NCBI GenBank assembly: GCA_016873995.1
Contig: VGVR01000011.1
Location: forward strand, 22,235 to 86,234
Direction of reading: 5' to 3'
DNA from: Gemmatimonadota bacterium
Lineage (GTDB): Bacteria > Gemmatimonadota > Gemmatimonadetes > Longimicrobiales > Gaopeijiaceae
Length of the DNA stretch: 64,000 bases
Shown: positions 51,194 to 60,579 of the stretch, piece after piece
Position numbering within the stretch: the stretch's first letter is position 1
Layout of the letters: every line of letters begins with the position of its first letter
Position numbers and translations under genes: made by a program
The notes under the pieces: generated by a model
Told to the model about the DNA's origin: nothing
Seen by the model: the letters and a program-made list of their open reading frames with translations, nothing else
Databases searched by the model: none

Positions 51194-51222
51194 ATCATGA
51201 CTAGACTAATGGACTTAGTCAA
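51194..51222 (-). promoter_or_regulatory. Promoter of the toxin-antitoxin operon
   Basis: On the minus strand: TTGACT (51222-51217), a 17-bp spacer, CATGAT (51199-51194). The predicted start of transcription is at about 51187, practically on the antitoxin ATG (51188). Both elements lie mostly inside the operator palindrome, which explains how the antitoxin could block RNA polymerase. Confidence 0.55.
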
Positions 51223-51227
51223 GTCAT
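51197..51227. promoter_or_regulatory. 31-bp palindromic operator upstream of the antitoxin
   Basis: ATGACT-A-GACTAA, spacer TGGAC, TTAGTC-A-AGTCAT. Arms of 13 bp match at 12 positions, the only mismatch being the central A opposite A. It contains two nested half-sites, so it could bind two antitoxin dimers. It is A+T-rich against a G+C-rich background and lies 9 bp from the antitoxin start. Confidence 0.7.
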
Positions 51228-51293
51228 AGACCGGACCTGAGCTTCACAGCACCGTCGCGCTTTTCGGCGCTGCCCTCCATCGTTCCCGTCCTC

Positions 51294-52544
51294 ATGAGCC
51301 GAGTCGACCCCTACGCAGCCCTGCGGGTCCAGGAGTTCCGCTTCTTCCTGGCCGTGCGCTTCCTGCTCGTCTTCGCGTGGGCGATGCAGTTCATCGTCAT
51401 CGAGTGGGAGGTCTACACGCTCACCCGAGATCCTCTCTCCTTGGGACTCATCGGCCTCGCCGAAGTGATTCCCGCACTCTCGCTGGCGCTGCTGGCGGGC
51501 CACTACGTGGACCGATTGGAGAAGCGAGCGCTTCTGCTCAAGACGGTGGCGGGCTTCCTCGTCATCAGCACAGGGCTCTTTCTGCTCACGTGGCCGAGGC
51601 TGCAGGAGCGCCTCTCCGTCCAGATCACGGTGGCGCTGATCTACCTGCTGGTGTTCTGCGGGGGCGTGGTGCGCGCCTTCTTGGGGCCGACGGTGTTCGC
51701 GCTCTTCGGGCAGCTCATCCCGAGGACGCTCTATGCGAACGCCGCGACGTGGAGCAGCGGCGCCTGGCAGATGGGCGCGGTTCTCGGCCCGGCCCTGGGG
51801 GGCGTGGCCGTGGCTTGGCTCGGCGTGCACTGGTCGCTGCTCGCGGTTGCCGGCTGCGCCCTCAGCGCGATGCTCCTGTTGAGCCGTATCGCGCCGAAGG
51901 CGACTCCCTCGGTGCCGGAGCGTGAGTCGATTCGCGACAGCCTGAAGGAAGGGCTCCTGTTCGTCTACCGCACCAAGGAGGTGCTGGGGGCGCTGTCGCT
52001 CGACATGTTCGCCGTGCTCTTCGGCGGTGCCGTGGCGATGTTGCCGATCTTCGCGCAGGACATCCTGGACGTGGGGTCGACAGGTTTCGGCGCGCTGCGC
52101 GCGGCCCCCGCGGTCGGATCGTTCGCCGTCATGCTGACCGTCGCACACTTCCCGCTGAACCATCGCGCGGGCCTGAAGTTGCTCGGGTCCGTGCTGGTCT
52201 TCGGCGTGTGCATCATCGTGTTCGGATTGTCCACGACGTTTTGGCTGTCACTGATGGCTCTCTTCGTGAGCGGCATCGCGGACGGCATCAGCGTGGTGAT
52301 TCGGCAAACCATCCTGCAGCTCCGCACGCCCGATGCCATGCGCGGCAGAGTATCCGCCGTGAACTCCATGTTCGTCGGCTCCTCCAACGAGCTGGGCGCC
52401 TTCGAGAGCGGCGTGACCGCGAGGCTCATGGGCACCGTGCCGGCTGTCGTGTTCGGAGGCGCGATGACGGTACTCATCGCGGTGGCCACAGGGGTGCTGT
52501 CGGCGGATATGCGGGAGCTGGAGCTGGAGGACGGACGGACGTAG
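51294..52544 (+). CDS. MFS transporter, MFS_3/enterobactin-exporter-like
   Basis: A 416-residue protein with 12 predicted helices and an opening typical of the MFS_3 group (ALRVQEFRFFLAVRFLLVFAWAMQFIVIEWEVYTLTRDPLSLGLIGLAEVIPALS). A loop motif GHYVDRLEKR lies between helices 2 and 3. It contains the characteristic long central region with LRTPDAMRGRVSAVNSMFVGSSNELG. Relatives export siderophores or drugs. It is divergent from the toxin-antitoxin pair, and nothing adjacent tells the substrate. Confidence 0.88.
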   Translation: MSRVDPYAALRVQEFRFFLAVRFLLVFAWAMQFIVIEWEVYTLTRDPLSLGLIGLAEVIPALSLALLAGHYVDRLEKRALLLKTVAGFLVISTGLFLLTWPRLQERLSVQITVALIYLLVFCGGVVRAFLGPTVFALFGQLIPRTLYANAATWSSGAWQMGAVLGPALGGVAVAWLGVHWSLLAVAGCALSAMLLLSRIAPKATPSVPERESIRDSLKEGLLFVYRTKEVLGALSLDMFAVLFGGAVAMLPIFAQDILDVGSTGFGALRAAPAVGSFAVMLTVAHFPLNHRAGLKLLGSVLVFGVCIIVFGLSTTFWLSLMALFVSGIADGISVVIRQTILQLRTPDAMRGRVSAVNSMFVGSSNELGAFESGVTARLMGTVPAVVFGGAMTVLIAVATGVLSADMRELELEDGRT

Positions 52545-52645
52545 GGGGAGCAGATCGCCCGAACGCCGCGCTGGCCTCCCCTTGCCCCGGGCGCTCGATC
52601 AGGCTCCTATGCGTGGACGTCTCCGTCTTTCGCGGGAGCCTCGAG

Positions 52646-54658
52646 ATGTCCATGTCAGCCCTGAGGTCAGCCCTGCGCGCGGCCTTCGCCGCCTCGCTAT
52701 CCCTGCTCCTCCTCAAGCTCCCAGCATACGCGCAGCTCACGCGCCTGGCGGTCGAGCGCACCGAGCCGCTCGGGCACGACGGCTACGAACGGCTCACGGG
52801 CCACGCCTACGGAGAGCTCGATCCGCACCATCCGCTCAACGCCATCATCACGGACCTCGAGCTCGCGCCGCGCAACGCGCGCGGGATGGTCGAGTATGCG
52901 GCGACGTTCACGATCCTGAAGCCGGCAGACATGACGAGGGCGAGCGGCGTCCTGCTCTACTTCGTCCCGAATCGCGGCCGGATCGACCTGACGCGAGACG
53001 CGTTCGTGGTCGATGCGAGGGCGCGCGGCCATGTGCTCGTCGCGAGCGGATGGCAGGGCGATCTCGATCCGGCCGCGGGGACCGAAACGCTCTCTGTCCC
53101 GGTGGCCAAGAACTCCGACGGCTCGAGCATCACGGGGCCGGTGCTGGCCCGCTTCAGCGACATGGCTCCGGGCACGAAGACCCTGCCGATTCTGCGGGGC
53201 GGAGTCGCCGGCACCGCCGATCCGGCCAACCTCGACACCCACGAAGCGACACTCACCCGGCGCGCGTCCGAGAGCGGCCCGGTCGTCCCGCTGCGCAGCT
53301 CGGACTGGGCCTTTGCGGACTGCGGTCAGACTGCGTTTCCCGGCAGACCCGATCCGAGGAAAGTGTGCGTGAAGGACGGGTTTGATCCGGCCTACTTGTA
53401 CGAGCTGGTGTACACGGCCAAGGATCCCGAGGTGCTCGGCATCGGCTTCGCGGCCACGAGGGACCTGATCTCGCACCTGCGCTACGGCGCACAGACCTCG
53501 GGCGCGGCGACCAACCCCATCGCGAGCAGCATCACTTCGACGGTGAGCTTCGGCAACTCGCAGTCCGGAACCTATCTGCGGGCGTTCATTCGACTGGGCT
53601 TCAATCAGGATCTGGCCGGTCGCATCGTCTTCGACGGCAGCAACCCGAACATCGCCGCTCGGCTGCTGGCGATGAACATCCGCTTCGCGGCTCCGAGCGG
53701 CGGCGCCCAGATGTACGACGCCGGCATTGAGGGCGTCGTCTGGTGGTCCTCCTACGAGGACCAGGCGCGCGGGCACCCGGCCGCCTCGATTCTGGATCGC
53801 TGCACCGCCACAGGCACCTGCCCGAAGGTCGTCGAAACGTTCGGCTCCGCGGAGTTCTTCAACCAGCGGGCCTCTCCCACCCTAGTGGGCACCAGCGCCG
53901 ACCGAGACATCCCGCTTCCCCCGAACGTCCGCCGCTATGTCTTCCCTGGTGTGAGGCACGGCGGAGGTCCGGGCGGATTCGATGCCGACCCCGAGCTGGA
54001 CGACTGCTGCGGGCTGCCCTCGAATCCCAATTCATCCAACGAGTCCCTGCGGGCGCTCCGCGCCGCATTGGTCGACTGGGTCGTGAGCGGCACGCTGCCC
54101 CCACCGAGCCAATACCCTCGACTGGATCGGGGCGAGCTGGTCTCGCCGACCCGCGCAGCGATGGGGTTTCCGGCGATCCCCGGAGTGCCGCTCCCGGACG
54201 GCATCCTGAATCCGCTCTACGACTACGACTTCGGTAGCGAGTTCGACTACAGGGACGTGTCGGGAGTGATCACGCTGCAGCCTCCAGTTGTCCGGCGCGT
54301 GCTCCCGACCCTCGTGATGAAGGTGGACGCCGATGGCAACGAGGTCGCCGGCGTAGCGAGCGTGCTGCACCAGGTGCCTCTCGGCACGTACACCGGCTGG
54401 AACACCGTCCCGAGCGGGTTCTTCGAGGGCGGGATTCTCACCAACGCCGGATCCTTCATCCCCTTCGCGCGCTCCCGGGCCGACCGGCTGGCCGCAGGTG
54501 ATCCGCGACCGTCGCTCGAGGAGCGCTACGGGACGCACGAGCGGTACGTCGCGTTAGTGCGCGCCGCCGCGGAGCGACTCGTGCGCGGACGCTACCTCCT
54601 GCAGGACGACGCCGATCGGCTGATCGCGGAAGCCCTTGCCAGCGACGTATTGAAGTAG
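52646..54658 (+). CDS. Large secreted alpha/beta-hydrolase-domain protein (Abhydrolase_10-like)
   Basis: A 670-residue protein; GGGAG precedes the ATG at 52646, and the signal ends PAYAQ. The N-terminal part is beta-rich (ARGMVEYAATFTILKPADM); the hydrolase part has TRDLISHLRYGA, the nucleophile Ser307 in FGNSQSGTYLR, and a His in FPGVRHGGGPGG. This combination is seen in uncharacterised 'alpha/beta hydrolase domain' proteins common in sphingomonads and soil bacteria. Substrate unknown; it may be an esterase acting on bulky or aromatic esters. Confidence 0.82.
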   Translation: MSMSALRSALRAAFAASLSLLLLKLPAYAQLTRLAVERTEPLGHDGYERLTGHAYGELDPHHPLNAIITDLELAPRNARGMVEYAATFTILKPADMTRASGVLLYFVPNRGRIDLTRDAFVVDARARGHVLVASGWQGDLDPAAGTETLSVPVAKNSDGSSITGPVLARFSDMAPGTKTLPILRGGVAGTADPANLDTHEATLTRRASESGPVVPLRSSDWAFADCGQTAFPGRPDPRKVCVKDGFDPAYLYELVYTAKDPEVLGIGFAATRDLISHLRYGAQTSGAATNPIASSITSTVSFGNSQSGTYLRAFIRLGFNQDLAGRIVFDGSNPNIAARLLAMNIRFAAPSGGAQMYDAGIEGVVWWSSYEDQARGHPAASILDRCTATGTCPKVVETFGSAEFFNQRASPTLVGTSADRDIPLPPNVRRYVFPGVRHGGGPGGFDADPELDDCCGLPSNPNSSNESLRALRAALVDWVVSGTLPPPSQYPRLDRGELVSPTRAAMGFPAIPGVPLPDGILNPLYDYDFGSEFDYRDVSGVITLQPPVVRRVLPTLVMKVDADGNEVAGVASVLHQVPLGTYTGWNTVPSGFFEGGILTNAGSFIPFARSRADRLAAGDPRPSLEERYGTHERYVALVRAAAERLVRGRYLLQDDADRLIAEALASDVLK

Positions 54659-54720
54659 GGTCGGTGCGCGGCGTCACGGCCGCACCCGTTCGGGGCCTTG
54701 CCCTCTGGCCGCCCCCCGCT

Positions 54721-55194
54721 TCAGCGACCGCTGCCCAACACCGAGCCCGTGAGCTTCTCCTGGTCCACGTGGTAGGCGACACAGATCACCTCACGGTCGC
54801 TCCGCTGATTCCACGACCCCTCGGTCGGATAGATCGTCGTCAAGTCGATCTCCGAGTCCTCGTAGGCCTTGCCGATAGCTGCCGCGAAGCGGTCCAGGCA
54901 CCCCTCACCGGCCAGCTCCCCGATCCGCTCGACGCCCGGCCACTCGCCCGGGATGTCGAAGGTGGCATAGATCTCGTTGTCGTGGGGCTGCGAGCACGGG
55001 ATCGCGGGAAGCTCCTGCACCTCGGTGTTCTCGAAGGCGCCGTCGTCGAAGCAATCTCCGACCCGCACCTCGAACGCGCTGACCGCCCCCGCCTCCGTGA
55101 TCTCGCCCGCATCGTTGCGGCGAGCGGCGTTGCTGATGCCGACGGCTGCCGCAGTCGCAATCCCCGCCACTCCGACTATGGTGCGTCCGTTCAT
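54721..55194 (-). CDS. Septum-formation (PF13845-like) family protein, paralog 2
   Basis: A 157-residue protein very similar to the product of 26339-26815, with the same N-terminal helix, VGDCF, IPCSQPHDNEIYATFDI, GEGCLDRFAAAIGKAYEDS and ICVAYH. All four cysteines are conserved. It is preceded by GGAGG. The two genes stand alone at separate sites 28 kb apart, so this is a dispersed duplication and not tandem. Function unknown. Confidence 0.72.
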   Translation of the reverse strand: MNGRTIVGVAGIATAAAVGISNAARRNDAGEITEAGAVSAFEVRVGDCFDDGAFENTEVQELPAIPCSQPHDNEIYATFDIPGEWPGVERIGELAGEGCLDRFAAAIGKAYEDSEIDLTTIYPTEGSWNQRSDREVICVAYHVDQEKLTGSVLGSGR

Positions 55195-55483
55195 GCTGAC
55201 CTCCTCCGTGCGGGTCTCTGGAGCGAGGGCCGACTACCGAGGGAGCGACCCTCGCGGACAAGGTATCACGGCGCGACCTCCCCGGCGGCGCACCCGAGCT
55301 CGGGTTCGACACCGCGCGTCGGGTGCGGCGGGCGAGGACATTGCCCACGTGCCGCGCCGGCGCGGGGCGACGTCGACTCCTGCCCACTCGACGGGAACAT
55401 GCCGTCGCGCGGGCACTCATCGCACCCTAGCTTCACCGCCGCGTCGCGAGCGATAGCGGCACCAAGCCCTGAGTGGAGGAGTC

Positions 55484-56506
55484 ATGAGGTCGACGAGCCC
55501 GATCGGCATCCTGGGAATGTGCGTAGGTCTCGGTGCCGCACCGGCCGCGGCGCAGCAGGCCGCGATGCCCACGACCGTGGAGGGGCTGCAGGCCGCCGCG
55601 AAGGCCGCGGCTGGCACCGAATTTCCGGGCACGTTCATGCGGCTCTGCATCCCGCCCCCGCCACCGACCCCCGGTGGGCGCGGTCGAGGTGGCGGCGGTG
55701 GTGGCGGTCGCGCAGGCGGCCCGCCGCGAGAGACTTGGTATGCGGAGCCCGCGCGGGTCGGTGACAACCTCTACTTCCTCGGCACACAGGATCACAACTC
55801 GTTCGCTCTCGTGGCCGAGAGCGGCGACATCATCCTCATCGATGCGCTCTTCGACTACGCGACGCCGGACGAGATCATCGGGGGCCTGCGGAACATGGGC
55901 CTCGATCCCAACCGCGTCCGCTACGTGATCTTGTCGCACGCCCACGGCGACCACGACGGAGGCGTGAAGTACCTCCAGGACGTGATCCCCGGCGTGGCCA
56001 TCGTGTACGGCGAAGGGGACTGGCCGTCGGTACTGGCGCGCGGAGCCGAAGGCGCGGTGCGACGCGGCGTCGAGAACGACGGTGCCGACGGGCGCGTGGT
56101 CTCGGTCGGAGACGGCGACGTCTCCGTGCGCGTCGTCACCATGACAGGGCACACGCCCGGCACCCTCTCGTTCCTGTTCGAGTTCGAGGACCGCGGGCGG
56201 CCCATCCGGGTCGCGTACGTCGGCGGTACCGCGATCCCGTTCAACGCCGATGCGGCGTACTACGACCAGTACATCGCTTCGTCCGCGAAATTCGCACAGG
56301 CTGCGAATGCGTACGGCGCCACCGCGCTCATGTCCAACCACACCGAGTTCGACCTGGGCTACTTCCGGTCGCACACCGCCGCGAATCGGCGCGGGAGCGA
56401 TGTCCACAACCCCTACGACATCGGCGCGGAGGCCGTCCAGGACTACTTCGACGTGGTCCGGTACTGCGCGACGGCCGCGAAGCTCAGAGCCACGGGACGG
56501 ATGTAG
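55484..56506 (+). CDS. Metallo-beta-lactamase-fold hydrolase with Gly-rich insert
   Basis: A 340-residue protein with GGAGGAG upstream and a signal ending AAAQ. Zinc ligands are His152, His154, Asp156 and His157 in SHAHGDHDGG, His223 in TGHTPGTLS, and His286 in MSNHTEF. Residues 55-80 form an unusual run of Pro then Gly/Arg before the fold starts (RETWYAEPARVGDNLYFLG). It belongs to the same broad B3-like group as the product of 40923-41816 but is not a close copy. Activity unassigned; it may hydrolyse lactones or phosphodiesters rather than beta-lactams. Confidence 0.84.
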   Translation: MRSTSPIGILGMCVGLGAAPAAAQQAAMPTTVEGLQAAAKAAAGTEFPGTFMRLCIPPPPPTPGGRGRGGGGGGGRAGGPPRETWYAEPARVGDNLYFLGTQDHNSFALVAESGDIILIDALFDYATPDEIIGGLRNMGLDPNRVRYVILSHAHGDHDGGVKYLQDVIPGVAIVYGEGDWPSVLARGAEGAVRRGVENDGADGRVVSVGDGDVSVRVVTMTGHTPGTLSFLFEFEDRGRPIRVAYVGGTAIPFNADAAYYDQYIASSAKFAQAANAYGATALMSNHTEFDLGYFRSHTAANRRGSDVHNPYDIGAEAVQDYFDVVRYCATAAKLRATGRM

Positions 56507-56584
56507 CGCAGCTGCGACTGCGGGTCAGTTCGTCCCGCGAACTCAAGGAACCCTCCCGGTCACCGACCCGGAGATCGCCACCAG

Positions 56585-57193
56585 CTACCCTTGCTCGAGC
56601 GCCGCCAGCCGCCACTCCGACGCGCGCGGCACCCAGCAGTTCAGCCCACAGGAAACGAGCCCGGCGTCCGTGAAGATGCGTCGCCAGGCCCGCTCGCTCC
56701 GCGGCTGCCATCCCTCCCGGTCCCCGACGAAGTCGTCCTCGGCGGTGAACGCATCCAGCCAGAGAAGTCCGCCCGCCACGCGCCGCAGCGCCGCCAGACC
56801 CTTCCGCACGTCGTCGATGGGGACGTAGTGGAGGACATCCGAGCAGACGACGAGATCGTAGGACCGCCGGAGGCGCAGCTGTCCCAACGTGCCGAGCGCG
56901 CCGTGCCGGATGTTGCGGCGGCGGCCGAAGCGGCGGACCACGTATTGGCTTCGCTCGATCCCCTGGTACGTGAGACCGGGGCGGGCGCGTTTTAGCGGTG
57001 CGCGCCAGCGGCCCTCCCCACATCCGACGTCGAGCACTGATCGAACGGGGCGTTCGAGAACGTACTCGGCGGCCGCGAGCGCGAGCCGGGCCCGCCGGAC
57101 GATCAGGTCGTCGTCGATGACACCGCCCCGCCGACCATACCAACGCGTGAAGTAGACTTCGTCGTAACGCTTCACGAATCGCGGCAGCACCAT
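56585..57193 (-). CDS. Class I SAM-dependent methyltransferase
   Basis: A 202-residue protein. The AdoMet motif is VLDVGCGEGRWRAPL at about residues 53-67; motif II/III is YDLVVCSDVLHYVP. The fold ends early compared with longer members. Substrate is not readable. The annotated ATG at 57193 is directly after GAGGA, so the GTG one codon later may be the real start. It follows the arginase gene by 25 bp on the same strand and may be in one operon with it and the PaiB-like gene. Confidence 0.85.
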   Translation of the reverse strand: MVLPRFVKRYDEVYFTRWYGRRGGVIDDDLIVRRARLALAAAEYVLERPVRSVLDVGCGEGRWRAPLKRARPGLTYQGIERSQYVVRRFGRRRNIRHGALGTLGQLRLRRSYDLVVCSDVLHYVPIDDVRKGLAALRRVAGGLLWLDAFTAEDDFVGDREGWQPRSERAWRRIFTDAGLVSCGLNCWVPRASEWRLAALEQG

Positions 57194-57218
57194 TCCTCAG
57201 GCATCGCGCACCGGCCGC

Positions 57219-58127
57219 TCAGTAGATCCTCTTCCCTAGCGCCGACAGCAGCAGCTCGGTGCCGAGCTCCGCCGTCGCGTTGCGGACGTCCAGGATCGGG
57301 TTCACCTCCACGAGGTCGATGCCCGCGAGCCGCTTCGAGTCCGCCACCATCTCCAAGCACAGGTGGGCCTCGCGATACGTCAGGCCACCCTTCTTCGGCG
57401 TCCCCACGCCCGCCGCAAGCGACGGATCGACGACATCGATGTCGAGGCTGACGTGGATTCCATCGGTCCCGCGCGCCGCGGTGTCGATCGCCTCTTGCGT
57501 GACGCTCGACACGCCGCGCTGATCGATGTCCTTCATGGTGAAGACACGTACGCCGCTGTCGGCTACGAGCTTCTTTTCCCGGTCGTCGAGATCCCGCACT
57601 CCGATCAACGCCACGCTCTCGGCCCGCACCTTACCCCGAAATCCGCCCACGGACGCGAGGCGCTCATCGCCCAGTCCGAGCAGGTGCGCGAGCGACATCC
57701 CGTGCACGTTGCCGCTGTTCGTCGAGGCGGGCGTATTCATGTCGCCGTGGGCATCGAACCGGAGCAGGCCGAGCCGGCGTTCGCGCTCCCGGAAGTGGCG
57801 TGCCACGCCGGCGACCGACCCCATCGCCACGGAGTGGTCGCCCCCGATCGTCACCGGCAGGCGGCCTTGGCCGAGGCCGGCGTAGACGCGCTCGCAGAGG
57901 TCCTCACATACCGCAGCGATGGGCCCGGAGTACTTCTGGTTGGCATGGCCGATGTCGCAGAGCTCCGGCAACGGCACCGCGACATCGCCGGAGTCGATCA
58001 CGTCGTGGCCGAGCGCGCGTATGCGCTCGGCGAGGCCCGTGATGCGGAGCGCACTCGGCCCCATGTCGACCCCGCGGCGGTTCCCACCGAGATCGAGCGG
58101 CACACCGACGAGGAGGACTTTGCTCAT
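57219..58127 (-). CDS. rocF: Arginase
   Basis: A 302-residue protein of normal length. All manganese ligands are present: His98 in GGDHS, Asp125, His127 and Asp129 in DAHGDMN, and Asp229 and Asp231 in SLDIDVVDP. ASTNSGNVHGM binds the amino acid side chain, supporting arginase rather than agmatinase. Reaction: L-arginine to ornithine and urea. No urease or ornithine genes are adjacent. It sits between the PaiB-like and methyltransferase genes on the same strand. Confidence 0.93.
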   Translation of the reverse strand: MSKVLLVGVPLDLGGNRRGVDMGPSALRITGLAERIRALGHDVIDSGDVAVPLPELCDIGHANQKYSGPIAAVCEDLCERVYAGLGQGRLPVTIGGDHSVAMGSVAGVARHFRERERRLGLLRFDAHGDMNTPASTNSGNVHGMSLAHLLGLGDERLASVGGFRGKVRAESVALIGVRDLDDREKKLVADSGVRVFTMKDIDQRGVSSVTQEAIDTAARGTDGIHVSLDIDVVDPSLAAGVGTPKKGGLTYREAHLCLEMVADSKRLAGIDLVEVNPILDVRNATAELGTELLLSALGKRIY

Positions 58128-58175
58128 GGAAGGCCGGTTCCGTCACGTTGCGGGAGCATGGCGGTGGACATCGCT

Positions 58176-58809
58176 TCAGGATGAGGTTCCGAATCGCAGC
58201 ATCGCAGCAGCGATGTCCCTTGACGCTTCGTCTCCCCGAGCCTGCAACGCAGCTACGATGCGATCTCTATCCGCGTTGTGGCGGTTCTGACTCAGCTTGA
58301 AGGCGGCATCGACGCGCGTGACCCGCAGCTCGAACCCGACGATGCCTTTCAGCTCCGAGTCCCTGAGTGCGCTCGGCATCTCGTAAAAGTCGAAGCGCGG
58401 CGGGGGGTCGGTCGGCGGCTCGTAGTGATCCGAGAGCGCGCGCAGCGACGCCACCATCTCATCAGGCGCTGTGACGATCCGCGCAACACCATGGCAATGC
58501 ACAGCCTGGTAATTCCAGGTGGGAACGTTCGGCTGATCGTACCACGTGGGGCTGATGTACGTATGGGGACCAAGGAAGACCGCCATTGCCTGCTCGGACT
58601 CCTGCAGCTGCTTCCACTGCGGGTTCGCCTTCGAGAGGTGGCCGCGCAGGTACCGCGTGCGCCCCGCATCGTAGCTCAGCTCGATGGGCACGTGCGTCGC
58701 CATCAGGCCATCCCGTCCGTTGCTCACGAGCGTAGCGAACCCGTGGGCCCTGAGGAACCGGTCGACCTCCTGATCGTCGGTGACGCGATATCGGGGGGGG
58801 AACGTACAT
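58176..58809 (-). CDS. PaiB-like FMN-binding negative transcriptional regulator, frameshifted
   Basis: The family start MYVPPRYRVTDDQEVDRFLRAH is encoded from ATG 58809, with GGAG six bases upstream, but it is out of frame with the rest after a run of eight C residues (58793-58800 on this strand). Seven C would join it to LVSNGRDGLMATHVPIEL and give a 210-residue protein, normal for PaiB. The domain continues with HLSKANPQWKQL, FLGPHTYISPTWY and NYQAVHCHGVA, all PaiB hallmarks. As written, only a product from the GTG at 58727 could form. Either sequencing error or homopolymer slippage. Confidence 0.82.
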
Positions 58810-58892
58810 CATCCACTCCAAGATGAGTCAGCTCGGCCGTGTCAGAATGGTAAACCCGAGCGCCGGTATCAGCCGCCAGCTCAGCCCGTCTG

Positions 58893-60434
58893 TCAGCGCC
58901 GCCTCGCGTGCTCGGCGAAGAAGTCGAACATCTCCGCCAGACGCGGCGCGACTACGTCACTGTGACCCCCGCCCGGCACCTCGATGTACTCGAACGGAGT
59001 CCCCAACTCGCGCATGCGAGCCACCATGCCGCGGGACCCGGACACGTTCACCGTCGGGTCGGCATCGCCATGGACGACGAACTGCGGCAGATCTCGGATC
59101 CGATCGAGCGTCGCGGGCTGTCCGGCGCCGGCGAAAGCTCCGAGGGCGGCCCAGAGATCCGGGTACTTCGGCCCGATACGCCAGGTGCCGATCGCCCCCA
59201 TCGAGTGCCCCATGAGATAGATGCGGTCCGGGTCGACGTTGTAGTCCCGGCGCACTGCCTCGAGGACGCGCATCACGTCCTCCTCGCTGCGCTCCTGGAT
59301 CGAGCGGGTCGTGGGGTCGGCGGGCGGAGTGCCGAGCCCCCACCCGTAGGAGCCGTCGACCCGGTAGCCGAGCGGCGCCGCCACCAGGTACCCACGCTCC
59401 TCTGCCAGACGCGGCATCAGCCGGTCGTATCCCGTGAAGAAGGAGTCCTCCGTGCCGCCGAGGCCGTGCAGCGCGACGATGAGCGGCATCGGGCGGGAGG
59501 CGTCGTACCCGGTCGGAACGTACATCCGGTACGGCATGATCTCGCCCGCCGACTCGAGCAGATAGTGGCGCTTGAAGTCCCCGGTTCTGCCGACGTACGG
59601 ATCGCGCCCCGAGGCGCTCGCGGCGAGCACCTCCTCCGCCGCAGTGAAGTCGCCGGCGGGGTCGAACGTGCGCAGCTCCAGCTGCCCCCGGTTCACCAGC
59701 CGCATGCGGTCGACCGGATAGAGAATGTCGGCCCGCACGGAGTGCGGCGCCGAAGCCGCTCCCCGCTCGAGGCGTGCAATCGAAGCGTCGAGGCCCGAGC
59801 GCACCGCCACCTGCAAGGCCGTCGAGCCGACCACGTGCCCACCTTGCGATACGGACACCGCGAGCTGATAGGTGCCGTCGGGCACGCCGGAGAGGTCGAG
59901 GTCGAGGAAGCGGGGCGACTCGCGGAGGTCTCGTGTCACGCCATCGAAGGCGCCGAGGTCCTTGATCGTGACCGCAGCCCCGACATTCGCCCCCGCCTGA
60001 GGCGCTGCGGGTCGGCGGAGGACCGCGCGCCCCGAAAGCGGCCCCGCGAGCTCGACGCCAGGGCGGTACATCTGCTCCAACCGCACGGTCCAGGGGCGCG
60101 CCGGATCCACCACCACGCGGTCCGTGCGCAGCAGCAGCGACGTCGAGTACTCGAGCGAGTCCGACCACGCCCGCCCCGCGAGCAGCACCGGGCCCTTGGC
60201 GAGCAGCTTACGGAGCTCGCCCGTGTTGCCCGCGCGCGTCGCCTCGGCGATCTCCCGGTCGAGCTCGTCGATCTGCTCTCGCAGCTCACCCGCCGGTCGT
60301 ACCGTGGCCTTCTGAGTGTTGTAGCGCACGCGGAGCGACGACAGGCTCGTGAGCGCCTGCGGCGCGGCCGCGGCGGGGATGAGCGCGAGGGCGAGGGCAG
60401 CTACCGCGGCGGGGGCGACGCGTGCGTGGCGCAC
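58893..60434 (-). CDS. Secreted esterase with N-terminal beta domain (PHB-depolymerase/esterase-like)
   Basis: A 513-residue protein with a signal peptide ending AAPQ. The N-terminal about 290 residues are helical then beta-rich, of no recognised family (LREQIDELDREIAEATRAG; GTYQLAVSVSQGGHVVG). The C-terminal 220 residues are an esterase domain with LIVALHGLGGTEDSFF, Ser411 in LMGHSMGAIGTW, Asp in VHGDADPTVNV and His in PGGGHSDVV. It is related to the fragment at 1-246. It probably hydrolyses an exported ester; the substrate is unknown. Confidence 0.82.
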   Translation of the reverse strand: MRHARVAPAAVAALALALIPAAAAPQALTSLSSLRVRYNTQKATVRPAGELREQIDELDREIAEATRAGNTGELRKLLAKGPVLLAGRAWSDSLEYSTSLLLRTDRVVVDPARPWTVRLEQMYRPGVELAGPLSGRAVLRRPAAPQAGANVGAAVTIKDLGAFDGVTRDLRESPRFLDLDLSGVPDGTYQLAVSVSQGGHVVGSTALQVAVRSGLDASIARLERGAASAPHSVRADILYPVDRMRLVNRGQLELRTFDPAGDFTAAEEVLAASASGRDPYVGRTGDFKRHYLLESAGEIMPYRMYVPTGYDASRPMPLIVALHGLGGTEDSFFTGYDRLMPRLAEERGYLVAAPLGYRVDGSYGWGLGTPPADPTTRSIQERSEEDVMRVLEAVRRDYNVDPDRIYLMGHSMGAIGTWRIGPKYPDLWAALGAFAGAGQPATLDRIRDLPQFVVHGDADPTVNVSGSRGMVARMRELGTPFEYIEVPGGGHSDVVAPRLAEMFDFFAEHARRR

Positions 60435-60579
60435 GAGAACCTCAGGGGCTAGGGCCGAACGGTGGGTCCGGATCGCGCACGAAACTTAAGTCGAACGCGG
60501 GACTACTGCTCGAGGAGGAACCACCAGCAGGGCGGCGGGCTGTTAGAGTTACCGCTCCAGGAAACCTCGAGAGCAAGCC

